Below, in pieces: positions 40,069 to 48,466 of a stretch of 64,000 bases of DNA (position 1 is its first letter; every line of letters starts with the position of its first letter). The stretch comes from an uncultured Muribaculaceae bacterium. Its GTDB lineage: Bacteria > Bacteroidota > Bacteroidia > Bacteroidales > Muribaculaceae. The translations under genes were made by a program, and so were the position numbers. The stretch covers positions 5,178 through 69,177 of the forward strand of contig CAKUJD010000011.1 in the NCBI GenBank assembly GCA_934661195.1. Direction: 5' to 3'. The notes under the pieces were generated by a model. That model did not search any database. It saw only the letters and a list, made by a program, of their open reading frames with translations, and was not told the DNA's origin.

Positions 40069-41529
40069 ATGACAATTAAAGACTTGAAACCGGCTTTGGT
40101 CTGGAACATCTTCGACCAGATTACAAAGGTGCCGCGTCCCTCTAAGAAGGAAGGCAAAATGCGTGAGTTCCTCGTTGACTTCGCCAAGAAGCACAACCTC
40201 GAGTGCAAGACCGACGAAATAGGCAATGTGGCCATCTTCCGTCCCGCAGCCCCTGGCTACGAGAACGCCAAGAAGGTGGTGCTGCAAGGCCACATGGACA
40301 TGGTGTGCGAGAAAAACAAGGACGCCAAGCACGACTTCGACAAAGATCCCATCGAGACCATCGTTGAAGGCGACTGGGTGCGCGCCAACGGCACCACTCT
40401 GGGCGCCGACGACGGCATCGGCGTGGCCGGCGCGCTGGCTGCGCTCATCGACCCCGACCTCAAGGTGGGCCCCCTGCAGGGCTTCTTCACCGTCGACGAG
40501 GAGACCGGCCTCACTGGCGCAAGCAACGTGGGCGAGGGCATGCTCAGCGGCGACTACCTGCTCAACCTCGACAGTGAGGACGATGGTGTGATCACCATGG
40601 GCTGCGCCGGTGGCATCGACACTGTGGCCACCTACACCTACAAGCCCGTGGCTGCTCCCGCCGGTTATGTGTTCTTTAAGGTCGACATGTCGAAACTGCA
40701 GGGCGGACACTCGGGCAGCGACATCAACGCCGGACGCGCCTGCGCCACCAAGCTCATCGTGCGCCTGCTGTGGGACATCAAGCAGACACACGACCTGGCA
40801 CTGGCCAAGATCGACGCCGGCAACCTGCGCAACGCCATCGCCTATGAGGCTCACGCAGTGTTTGGCATCAAGGCCGAGGACAAAGAGGCCGTTTCGGTGC
40901 TCTTCAATACCTTTGTGGCCGATGTCAAGAACGAATACAAACTCGTGGAACCCGACATGGAAATCAAAATCGAGAGCGTCGACACCCCCGCCGAAGTCAT
41001 CGACAAGGAGTCGGCCTACGCCCTCATCAACTCGGTGTATGTGGCCCCCCACGGAGTGCTCTCGATGAGCCTCGACATCGACGACCTGGTGGAGACTTCT
41101 ACCAACCTCGCCAGCATCAAGATGAAGGAAGGCAACAAGGTGGTGGTCACCACCTCGCAGCGCAGCGCAGTGGAAAGCCGCAAATACGATGCCGCACACC
41201 GCGTGGAGCAGGCCTTCAAGCTTGGCGGCGCCGAGGTCACCCACACTCAGGGCTATCAGGGCTGGGAGCCAAACCTCGACAACAAGATTCTTAAGACTGC
41301 CGTCGACGCTTGGGAACGCCTCTATGGCGTCAAGCCAGTGGTCAACGCCATCCACGCCGGCCTGGAGTGCGGCCTCTTCCTCAAGGTGTGCCCGCACATG
41401 GACATGATCTCGTTTGGCCCCACACTGCAAGGCGTGCACTCGCCCAAGGAGCGCTGCCACATCCCCGCTGTGCAGAAGTTCTGGGACTTCATCGTGGAAA
41501 TCCTTAAGACTGTTGCCAACGAGAAGTAA
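40069..41529 (+). CDS. pepD: Aminoacyl-histidine dipeptidase (PepD, M20 family)
   Basis: 486 residues, standard PepD length. Zinc-site motifs LQGHMDMVCEKN (His and Asp), GTTLGADDGIGVA (Asp), VDEETGLTGA (Glu pair) and the C-terminal HAGLECGLF (His region). The lid domain lies between. A cytosolic dipeptidase hydrolysing Xaa-His and other dipeptides. Alone on its strand with an AT-rich 160-bp leader region that divides it from the divergent small membrane protein. Confidence 0.95.
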   Translation: MTIKDLKPALVWNIFDQITKVPRPSKKEGKMREFLVDFAKKHNLECKTDEIGNVAIFRPAAPGYENAKKVVLQGHMDMVCEKNKDAKHDFDKDPIETIVEGDWVRANGTTLGADDGIGVAGALAALIDPDLKVGPLQGFFTVDEETGLTGASNVGEGMLSGDYLLNLDSEDDGVITMGCAGGIDTVATYTYKPVAAPAGYVFFKVDMSKLQGGHSGSDINAGRACATKLIVRLLWDIKQTHDLALAKIDAGNLRNAIAYEAHAVFGIKAEDKEAVSVLFNTFVADVKNEYKLVEPDMEIKIESVDTPAEVIDKESAYALINSVYVAPHGVLSMSLDIDDLVETSTNLASIKMKEGNKVVVTTSQRSAVESRKYDAAHRVEQAFKLGGAEVTHTQGYQGWEPNLDNKILKTAVDAWERLYGVKPVVNAIHAGLECGLFLKVCPHMDMISFGPTLQGVHSPKERCHIPAVQKFWDFIVEILKTVANEK

Positions 41530-41676
41530 CAGCACCATAATAAGCAAGCCAACATCGTGCCCGCCCCGGCAATTGGGGCACGGCTGATATCCATAGGGTT
41601 GGGGCCAAACAAGTGCGCCGCATCGCGTCGGCCGCGCTTGCTTGGCCTCACCTTTTTTATTAAAATGCCACACATT

Positions 41677-42441
41677 ATGAAATATTTCAGAGAATTGCAA
41701 CGCATCTTGCCCGCCGGCCTCGCGCTGGTGGCAATAGCAGCCTTTGCCGGCAGCCAGCAGCCAGCCGACACCGCCAATGTTGAAAACGCCGCCACCAAGC
41801 GCCTCGAGGCCAGCCACCACGACCTCACCGAAGACGACTTCCCCGACTCGGCGGCCGACCGCTATTCGCGCCTCACCGAGCTCGACTACCGCAAGGTGGC
41901 CGACGAGCTTGGCGTGGAGGTGGCCGCCATCAAGGCCCTGGCCAAGATCGAGGCAGGCAACGCCGGCTTTGTGGCCCCTGGCAAGCCAATCATCAACTTC
42001 GACCTCACTGTGTTTCGCCAGATGCTGCGCCGCAGCGGCATCTCGCTGGCCGAGGCGCGCCGCAAGGCCCCGGTGGCCTTCGCCGGAGTCAATGTGCGCC
42101 GCTACGGCTCGTATGGCGCGGCCCAGCATGCCCGCCTTCGCTCGGCCTCGGCCGTGAGCCGCGAGGTGGCCTATAAGTCAACGTTCTGGGGCATGTTCCA
42201 GATAGGCGGCTTCAACTACCGCCAGTGCGATTGCTCGTCGGTGTTTGAGTTCGCCAAGCTAATGAGCCAGAGTGAGGCCATGCAGCTCGAGCTGTTTGCC
42301 CGCTTCATCCGCGCCAACAATCTTGTGCGCTACGTGCGCGCCCGCAACTGGTATGCCTTTGCCAAGGCCTACAACGGAGGCCGCGTGGTCAAGGGCTACG
42401 CCGCCCGCATGGCCCGCGAATACGCCCGCTTCAAGCGCTGA
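41677..42441 (+). CDS. N-acetylmuramidase-domain (DUF3380) murein hydrolase
   Basis: 254 residues from ATG 41677 (MKYFRELQRILPAGLALVAI, a signal peptide). The domain starts about residue 85: IKALAKIEAGNAGFVAPGKP (candidate catalytic Glu in KIEAG), then YGSYGAAQHARLRSA, FWGMFQIGGFNYRQCD, FARFIRANNL and FAKAYNGG, which together match the N-acetylmuramidase family first known from phage endolysins. Here it is on an exported chromosomal protein, so it is probably a cell-wall remodelling enzyme. The 147-bp gap before it holds GC-rich repeat words. Confidence 0.85.
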   Translation: MKYFRELQRILPAGLALVAIAAFAGSQQPADTANVENAATKRLEASHHDLTEDDFPDSAADRYSRLTELDYRKVADELGVEVAAIKALAKIEAGNAGFVAPGKPIINFDLTVFRQMLRRSGISLAEARRKAPVAFAGVNVRRYGSYGAAQHARLRSASAVSREVAYKSTFWGMFQIGGFNYRQCDCSSVFEFAKLMSQSEAMQLELFARFIRANNLVRYVRARNWYAFAKAYNGGRVVKGYAARMAREYARFKR

Positions 42442-42771
42442 CGCTTTGCTGCATTTATGCCCTTATTCCGCTTCCGCGCATCCTCCTTCAGTCTGCTAAG
42501 GCCGGTTGTGCGTGGGGGGGGTGCTGTGCGCGCACAAAAAAAGAAAGCCCTGCTCTCACGAGTAGGACTCACATAATACTTATGAATAGAATCTGTATAG
42601 AAAAGTGCTATTAATATATGTGCTGCAAAGTTCGTGAAAAATTATGGCTTTACACAATTATTCTGGACTTAAAATTGGTTGTTTTTTCTATAAAAACAGT
42701 CGTGAATGCCTCGCGGCTGCCGATGCGGGAAAAATGTTGCGGTGAAATTGGTAACTTTTTCGGTGAAATTA
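42442..42771. other. Non-coding stretch upstream of the dxs-like gene
   Basis: No gene. Contains an eight-G run (42514-42521), the small hairpin CCTGCTC-tcac-GAGTAGG near 42549-42567, and AT-rich DNA. Two GGTGAAATT words about 25-30 bp apart lie just before the promoter. Confidence 0.4.
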
Positions 42772-42805
42772 TTTGTGCCCGCTTGGCTGCAAGAAGCTAA
42801 TTTTG
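42772..42805 (+). promoter_or_regulatory. Putative promoter of the dxs-like gene
   Basis: TTTG (42772-42775), 22 bases, TAATTTTG (42798-42805), 69 bases before the ATG. Spacing is slightly longer than ideal. Confidence 0.6.
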
Positions 42806-42874
42806 CACCAGTGAAACTGAAATCAGTCAGCAACAGCAAAAACAACACATACACACAACAGTCAATATCTAATT

Positions 42875-44653
42875 ATGGCAAAAGAAGATTATCCCTATCT
42901 TAGCAAGGTGTCGTCGCCAGCCGATGTCAAGGCCATGGACGCCGACCAGCTCCGCGGCCTTGTGTCCGACATACGCAAGGCCCTGCTGCTTAAACTCAGC
43001 CGCCACGGCGGCCACGTGGGTCCCAACCTGGGCATGGTGGAGGCCACCATTGCCCTGCACCGCGTGTTTAATTCGCCAGCCGACAAGCTGGTGTGGGACG
43101 TGTCGCACCAAAGCTACACCCACAAGATGCTCACCGGCCGCGCCGAGGCGTTTATGAGCCCCGAGCACTACGACGACGTCACCGGCTACACCTGCCCGTG
43201 GGAAAACGAGCACGACTTGTTTGAAATAGGCCACACCTCCACTTCGGTAGCCCTTGCCACCGGTTTGGCCAAGGCCCGCGACCTGGCCGGCGGCCACTAC
43301 AACGTGATTGCCATCATCGGCGACGGCTCGCTCAGCGGAGGCGAGGCATACGAGGGCCTCAACATGGCTGCCGAGCTCGGCACCAACTTCATCGTTGTGG
43401 TCAACGACAACGAGATGTCGATTGCCGAAAACCACGGCGGATACATCAACAACCTCAACCTGCTGCGCGCCACTCAGGGCAAGGCCGAGTGCAACATGTT
43501 CAAGGCCATGGGCTTCGACTATCTGTATGTGGAGCAGGGCAACGACATCGCCGCCCTCACTGCCGCATTCCAGCAAGTGAAGGACACCCCAAAGCCCACC
43601 GTGGTACACATCCACACCCTCAAGGGCAAAGGCTACGAGCCAGCCGAGCAGCGCAAGGAGGAGTTTCACTGGCACATGCCGTGGAATCTGGCCACAGGCC
43701 GCAGCGACGACGATGACAGTGGCGAAAACTACAGCGACATCACAGCGCGCTTCCTGCTTGGCGCCATGAAGCGCGATCCTAAGCTGGTGGCCATTTCGGC
43801 CGCCGTGCCCACCATGATGGGCTTCACGCCCGAGCGCCGCGCCGAGGCCGGCAAGCAATATGTGGACGTGGGCATCGCCGAGGCCGAAGCCGTGGCAATG
43901 TCGTCGGGCCTGGCCAAGGCCGGCGCCCATCCGGTGTTCTGCACCGCCTCGTCGTTCTTCCAGCGCACCTACGACCAGCTGTCGCAGGACGTGTGCATCA
44001 ACCGCTGCCCAGCCACATTCATCGTGGCCGCTGGCACGGTGCTGGGCATGAACGATGTCACCCACCTGGGCTTCTTCGACATTCCGCTCATCAGCAACAT
44101 CCCGAATATGGTCTACCTTGCCCCCACCACCGTGGAGGAATACCTGGCCATGCTGCAGTGGAGCATCAGCCAAAGCCAGGACCCCGTGGCCATAAAGCTG
44201 CCCGGAGGCCCTGTGCGCCACTCGCAGGACAAAGTGCAGGCCGACTACAGCCGGCTCAACCAGTATGAGGCCACACGCCGCGGCTCGCGCGTGGCTCTGC
44301 TTGGCCTGGGCACATTCCACCACCTCGCCAACGAGGTGGCCGACGCCCTCAAGCAGCAGCTCGGCGTTGAGGCCACGGTGGTCAACCCTCGCTACATCAC
44401 CGGCCTCGACACAGCCATGCTCGATTCGCTCAAGGCCGACCACCAGGTGGTGGTCACCATCGAAGACGGCCAGCTCGACGGCGGCTTTGGCGAGAAGATA
44501 GCCCGCTACTACGGCCCCACAGCCGTGCGCGTGCTCAACTACGGCCTCAAGAAGGAGTTCGTCGACCGCTACGACTACGCCGCCATACTAAGCGACAACC
44601 GCCTCACCGCACCGCAGATCACAGCCGACGTGGCCTCGCTCCTCGCCAAGTAG
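42875..44653 (+). CDS. DXS-like thiamine-diphosphate transketolase (short type)
   Basis: 592 residues, some 40 shorter than standard 1-deoxyxylulose-5-phosphate synthase. ThDP site GDGSLSGGEAYEGLN and VNDNEMSIAENHGG, entry GGHVGPNLGMVEAT, phosphate region WDVSHQSYTHKMLTGR, catalytic-Glu region DVGIAEAEAVAMSSGLA and THLGFFDIP. Several positions depart from classical DXS: IGHTSTS, AENHGG where DXS has SPNVGA, and MNDVTHLG where DXS has GADGPTHXG. By eye this is the second DXS-like subgroup common in gut Firmicutes. It might still make DXP or use another ketose; no other isoprenoid gene is nearby. GC matches the core. Confidence 0.85.
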   Translation: MAKEDYPYLSKVSSPADVKAMDADQLRGLVSDIRKALLLKLSRHGGHVGPNLGMVEATIALHRVFNSPADKLVWDVSHQSYTHKMLTGRAEAFMSPEHYDDVTGYTCPWENEHDLFEIGHTSTSVALATGLAKARDLAGGHYNVIAIIGDGSLSGGEAYEGLNMAAELGTNFIVVVNDNEMSIAENHGGYINNLNLLRATQGKAECNMFKAMGFDYLYVEQGNDIAALTAAFQQVKDTPKPTVVHIHTLKGKGYEPAEQRKEEFHWHMPWNLATGRSDDDDSGENYSDITARFLLGAMKRDPKLVAISAAVPTMMGFTPERRAEAGKQYVDVGIAEAEAVAMSSGLAKAGAHPVFCTASSFFQRTYDQLSQDVCINRCPATFIVAAGTVLGMNDVTHLGFFDIPLISNIPNMVYLAPTTVEEYLAMLQWSISQSQDPVAIKLPGGPVRHSQDKVQADYSRLNQYEATRRGSRVALLGLGTFHHLANEVADALKQQLGVEATVVNPRYITGLDTAMLDSLKADHQVVVTIEDGQLDGGFGEKIARYYGPTAVRVLNYGLKKEFVDRYDYAAILSDNRLTAPQITADVASLLAK

Positions 44654-44689
44654 CCAAAATAGTCAGTAATCACAATCATACTTACGCCC

Positions 44690-44736
44690 GCAGGGCCGGC
44701 CTCTCAACCAGCAGAGTCCGGCCCTGCCTCGTGTTT
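44690..44736 (+). terminator. Terminator after the dxs-like gene
   Basis: GCAGGGCCGG (44690-44699) pairs perfectly with CCGGCCCTGC (44718-44727); only a short T run follows. Confidence 0.65.
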
Positions 44737-44802
44737 CGCGTTAATAAACTGATATTATGCTATAAAGAGTTAAAAGGAGGGGTGGGGCGGCGCCTTTTTT
44801 GC

Positions 44803-44810
44803 TATTTTTG
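44803..44810 (+). promoter_or_regulatory. Putative -7 box of the esterase gene
   Basis: TATTTTTG followed by CA, 56 bases before ATG 44866; fits TAnnTTTG. Confidence 0.5.
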
Positions 44811-44865
44811 CAGCCGTGCGCGCTGCGGCAAGTGCCGCGTGGCGCGCCTACTTGTTTGCAAGAGA

Positions 44866-45807
44866 ATGAAGAAGAATATGACTGACGCAAAACGTGCAAT
44901 ATCGTCGCTGGCTCTGGCCGTGGCCACGATAGTGGCGGCCCTCGCGCCGCAGCTGGCCTGGGCCAGGGTGCGCGCCTTTCGCGGCGCAGTGCCCGACAGC
45001 TACAACTTTTGGCTCTACGAGCCTGAATATGCCGACAGCGCCTCGGCCCACTCAGGCTCGCGCTATGACTACAGCAACCGCCTGCCGCTGCTGCTGTTTC
45101 TGCACGGCCAGAGCCTGTGCGGCAACGACCTGAACCGCGTGCGCCGCTACGGCTCGATAGCCGCCGTGGAGATGGGGCGCGTGATCGACGCCTACGTGGT
45201 GGCCCCGCAGTGCAACACCGCCGGCTGGCGCCCCGAGCGCCTCAAGCGCATAGTCGACTGGGCCATCGCCAACTACAATGTCGACCCCGACCGCGTGTGC
45301 GTGATGGGCATGAGCCTTGGCGGATACGGCACCATTGACTACTGCAGCGCCTATCCCGACTCGGTGGCGGCCGCCATGGCCCTGTGTGGCGGCGGCACTG
45401 CCAAAGACTTCAGCGGTCTCAACCGCGTGCCGCTGTGGATAATCCACGGCACAGCCGACCGCGCCGTGCCAGTGGCACAGTCGCGCCGGGTGGTGGAGGC
45501 CATGAAGGCCGCAGGGCCCACACCGCTGCTGCGCTACGACGAGTGGCCCGGAGTGAACCACGGCCAGCTGGCGCGGCTGCTGTATATGCAGGAAACCTAC
45601 GACTGGCTGCTGTCGCACTCGCGGGCCGACTCGCCACGCACCGTCAACCGCTGGGTCGACATCTTGCCCGAGTTCATGCGCGAGGCCTACTCCGACATGG
45701 ACAAGGCCTCGGCCAGCGCCAACCGCGTGCAGCCGGCAGGCCGCAGCAATCCGCGCAAGACCGCCGCAGCAGCCACGGGCAAAAAACGCTCGCGCAAGCG
45801 CCGCTGA
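44866..45807 (+). CDS. Secreted alpha/beta-hydrolase esterase (dienelactone/PHB-depolymerase-like)
   Basis: 313 residues from ATG 44866, which gives a signal peptide (MKKNMTDAKRAISSLALAVA...LAWA). Oxyanion strand LPLLLFLHGQSLCG, nucleophile elbow GMSLGGYG, acid in IIHGTADRAVP and catalytic His in GVNHGQLARLLY. The family removes ester groups from polysaccharides or small substrates. The C terminus is a basic, low-complexity tail (KTAAAATGKKRSRKRR), unusual for an exported enzyme. A single-gene transcript. Confidence 0.85.
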   Translation: MKKNMTDAKRAISSLALAVATIVAALAPQLAWARVRAFRGAVPDSYNFWLYEPEYADSASAHSGSRYDYSNRLPLLLFLHGQSLCGNDLNRVRRYGSIAAVEMGRVIDAYVVAPQCNTAGWRPERLKRIVDWAIANYNVDPDRVCVMGMSLGGYGTIDYCSAYPDSVAAAMALCGGGTAKDFSGLNRVPLWIIHGTADRAVPVAQSRRVVEAMKAAGPTPLLRYDEWPGVNHGQLARLLYMQETYDWLLSHSRADSPRTVNRWVDILPEFMREAYSDMDKASASANRVQPAGRSNPRKTAAAATGKKRSRKRR

Positions 45808-45907
45808 CGCTTGCAGATGCGTGCCAAACTATGTTAAATCGGACTCGGTTTTCATTAAATCGAGCACCGACAGTGGCAAATCGGCGGCAAATATCGCCTT
45901 TTTTTGC

Positions 45908-45915
45908 TAACTTTG
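45908..45915 (+). promoter_or_regulatory. Putative -7 box of the starch-synthase-like gene
   Basis: TAACTTTG followed by CA, 26 bases before ATG 45942. Confidence 0.5.
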
Positions 45916-45941
45916 CACCGACATATAATGTACACTGCACC

Positions 45942-46745
45942 ATGGATGTAAATAAAGTATTATTCGTATCTCAAGAAATTTCTCCCTATCTTCCTGAAAC
46001 TCCTATGGCCGTAATAGGACGCGACTTGCCTCAGAGCATACAGGAAAAAGGCTTGGAAGTGCGCACTTTCATGCCCAAATACGGCTTTATCAACGAGCGC
46101 CGCAACCAGCTGCATGAAGTGATTCGCCTGAGCGGACTCAACTTGATAATCGATGATACCGACCACCCGCTCATAATCAAAGTGGCCACTTTGCAGCCTG
46201 CGCGCATGCAAGTGTATTTCATCTTCAACGAAGACTATTTCACCCACAATATAACCAAAGAACTTGAGACCGTCACCTCGCCCGAGGACAACGACGAGCG
46301 CTCGATGTTCTTTGTGCGCGGCGTGCTCGAAACGGTGAAGAAGCTGCGCTGGAATCCCGACGTGATTCACTGCACGGGCTGGATCACAGCGCTGCTGCCG
46401 CTCTACATCAAGCACTACTACAACGACGACCCCGCCTTCAGCGAGTGCAAGGTGGTGTATTCGCTCTTCAACGACGACTTCGCCACTCCGCTCGACAAAC
46501 GCATGACCGAGAAGTTGAAACTCGACGGATTCACCGACGACGATCTGGCTCCGCTCACCGGCGCCAACGATTACGTTGAGCTCACCCGTCTCGCCCTCAA
46601 GCACAGCGACGGCGTGGTGCAATGCAGCAAGGAGGTCAACCCCAAGGTGCTCGAGGCCGTAAAGGAGTCGGGCCTGCCGTTCCTGCCCTATGTCGAGGCC
46701 GACGAGCGCGCGCAGGCGTGCATCGACTTCTACAAGTCGCTTTAA
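45942..46745 (+). CDS. Starch-synthase N-domain-like protein (half GT-B), probably non-catalytic
   Basis: 267 residues. Begins MDVNKVLFVSQEISPYLPET, like the N-terminal Rossmann domain of glycogen/starch synthase (GT5), and has VIHCTGWITALLPLYIK, the counterpart of HXHDWHT. The ADP-glucose loop K(T/V)GGLADV of GlgA is replaced by PETPMAVIGRDLP, and the whole C-terminal GT-B domain is absent, so glucosyl transfer is unlikely. The gene is intact and well expressed by codon use, hence the short form is real. It precedes a DUF4270 lipoprotein by 65 bp; I recall this pair in other Bacteroidales. Confidence 0.82.
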   Translation: MDVNKVLFVSQEISPYLPETPMAVIGRDLPQSIQEKGLEVRTFMPKYGFINERRNQLHEVIRLSGLNLIIDDTDHPLIIKVATLQPARMQVYFIFNEDYFTHNITKELETVTSPEDNDERSMFFVRGVLETVKKLRWNPDVIHCTGWITALLPLYIKHYYNDDPAFSECKVVYSLFNDDFATPLDKRMTEKLKLDGFTDDDLAPLTGANDYVELTRLALKHSDGVVQCSKEVNPKVLEAVKESGLPFLPYVEADERAQACIDFYKSL

Positions 46746-46810
46746 AACGGCATTTTTTCAATGTAAAAGCAGATATATTTTCATCACACTACACACAACT
46801 CAGTTAAGCA

Positions 46811-48208
46811 ATGAAGAAAACCCTCTATGTGCTTATGGCGCTGTGCATGCTCTTCGGAGCCTACTCGTGCAGCGACGAAAACATAGGCTCTTCGATAACC
46901 GACTCCACGAGCCACGTGATCATGGACTCGTCGTTCACAATGACGGGCTCGTCGGTGCGCAATCCCAGCCTGCAGGCGCGCTCCAGCGCGCAGCTGCTGG
47001 GCATCATCAATTCGCCCGGCTACGGCACCCTCACAAGCGATGTGGTGAGCGAGTTCATGCCCGCCGCCAACATCGACACCACCGGCACCAAGCTCGACTG
47101 GATTGACTCCTGCCGCCTGGTGATGCGCATCGCCGCCGATGGCTTCACCGGCGACTCGCTGGTGCCCATGCGCATGAATGTGTACAGGCTCAACCGCCAG
47201 CTGCCCAGTCCCATCTACAGCGATTTCAACCCCGAGGGCTATTACAGCAAGAGCGACCTGCTGGGCTCCACCAGCTATTCGGCCAACTCGCTGCAGCTGC
47301 CCTCCGACTCGGCCTATGCCAACACCTACCGCGAGGTGTATGTGCCAATGCCCGTGAGTCTGGCCAAGGATATCTTCAACCTCTACGTCACCGACAAGAG
47401 CGTGTTCAACACGCCCAGCAAGTTTGCCCAGCACTTCCCGGGCATCTACATTGCCAACAGCTATGGCAAGGGCCGTGTGATGAACTTCTACGACACCGAG
47501 CTTGAGGTGTTCTACCGCAAGCACCAGCTGCGCGCCGACACCACCGACACCATTGTCACCGCCACGCAGTCGTATCTGGGCGTGACCCCCGAGGTGCAGA
47601 TCAACAACAATGTGAGCCTCACCATCGACCAGAGCGTGAAGAGCATGGTCGACGCCGGCGAGGCCATAGTAATGGGCCCTGCAGGCTATGAAGTGCGCGT
47701 AAAGTTCCCCATTCAGGAAATCATCGACTCCTACCGCAAAAACGTTGGCACCGACCTGGCTGTAATCAACTCGCTGTCGCTGTCGCTGCCAGTCGAGCTG
47801 GTTAAGAACAAATACGACATAGCACCGCCCAGCTATCTGCTCATGGTCAAGGAGGGCCACAAGCAGGAGTTCTTCGACGGCGACAGCCTCACCAACAGCA
47901 AGGACTCGTTCTATGCCTCCTACAACGCCAGCACCAAGAGCTATGAGTTCACCGGCATGCGCGACTATGTGCTCAATATCATCAACAACAAGGGCGGCCA
48001 TGCCGCCGACGATGATGTGAACCTCGTTATCACCCCGGTCGATGTCACCACCTACACCCAGTCGTCGAGCTACTACTATGGCTACGGCTCGAGCAGCGGC
48101 AAAACGGTGGTCACCAAGATAGCCCCGGCCATCAGCTACCCCTCAATTGCAAAATTATTGCTCAATAAAGCAAAAATTAAGATAACATATAGCAAACAAT
48201 CGCTATAA
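46811..48208 (+). CDS. DUF4270-family lipoprotein
   Basis: 465 residues. Signal peptide MKKTLYVLMALCMLFGAYSC with lipobox AYSC at 17-20. SDENIGSSI, the opening YGTLTSDVVSEFMP region, WIDSCRLVMRIAADGFTGDS and FAQHFPGIYIANSYGKGRVM are features of the Bacteroidota DUF4270 family, large beta-rich outer-membrane lipoproteins of unknown role. A Ser/Tyr-rich loop (SSSYYYGYGSSSG) lies near the C terminus. Probably co-transcribed with the starch-synthase-like gene. Confidence 0.85.
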   Translation: MKKTLYVLMALCMLFGAYSCSDENIGSSITDSTSHVIMDSSFTMTGSSVRNPSLQARSSAQLLGIINSPGYGTLTSDVVSEFMPAANIDTTGTKLDWIDSCRLVMRIAADGFTGDSLVPMRMNVYRLNRQLPSPIYSDFNPEGYYSKSDLLGSTSYSANSLQLPSDSAYANTYREVYVPMPVSLAKDIFNLYVTDKSVFNTPSKFAQHFPGIYIANSYGKGRVMNFYDTELEVFYRKHQLRADTTDTIVTATQSYLGVTPEVQINNNVSLTIDQSVKSMVDAGEAIVMGPAGYEVRVKFPIQEIIDSYRKNVGTDLAVINSLSLSLPVELVKNKYDIAPPSYLLMVKEGHKQEFFDGDSLTNSKDSFYASYNASTKSYEFTGMRDYVLNIINNKGGHAADDDVNLVITPVDVTTYTQSSSYYYGYGSSSGKTVVTKIAPAISYPSIAKLLLNKAKIKITYSKQSL

Positions 48209-48214
48209 TAGTTG

Positions 48215-48222
48215 TATCTTTG
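48215..48222 (+). promoter_or_regulatory. Putative -7 box of tRNA-Thr
   Basis: TATCTTTG followed by CA. The leader contains a hairpin (GCAAGGTGGT against ACACCGCCTTGC, about 48233-48275) before the tRNA. Confidence 0.5.
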
Positions 48223-48288
48223 CACCCGCAAAGCAAGGTGGTAGGAGTGCCTCAGTTCGGCACACACCGCCTTGCCACAACGGCACCA

Positions 48289-48361
48289 GCCACAATAGCT
48301 CAGTTGGTAGAGCATTTCATTCGTAACGAAAAGGTCGTGGGTTCGAGTCCCACTCGTGGCT
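48289..48361 (+). tRNA. tRNA-Thr (CGT)
   Basis: Cloverleaf: acceptor GCCACAA/TCGTGGC, D stem GCTC/GAGC, anticodon stem TTTCA/CGAAA with loop TTCGTAA (anticodon CGT), T arm GTGGG-TTCGAGT-CCCAC. Two A-C mismatches are present, at 6:67 in the acceptor and 31:39 in the anticodon stem. CCA is not encoded. Confidence 0.9.
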
Positions 48362-48370
48362 CAAAGTTTT

Positions 48371-48436
48371 TTTACAGGCTGCTTAACGCACACCATTCAT
48401 CAGTTGGGTGACGTTAGTGGCCTGTAAATGTTTTTT
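48371..48436 (+). terminator. Possible terminator of tRNA-Thr
   Basis: TTTACAGGC (48371-48379) is inverted as GCCTGTAAA (48420-48428), followed by TTTTTT. The loop is long, and a T7 run right after the tRNA could act alone. Confidence 0.45.
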
Positions 48437-48466
48437 CAGGCAATGTCACATTAAATTGTAAGCGCA

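Noticed and set aside
42514-42521. Second G8 tract, as a phase-variable promoter
   Set aside because: It is over 250 bp upstream of the dxs-like promoter boxes, so length change there is unlikely to alter transcription.
45384-45941. Open frame extending upstream of the starch-synthase-like gene
   Set aside because: It is the out-of-frame shadow of the esterase gene; the -7 box at 45908 and ATG 45942 define the real gene.
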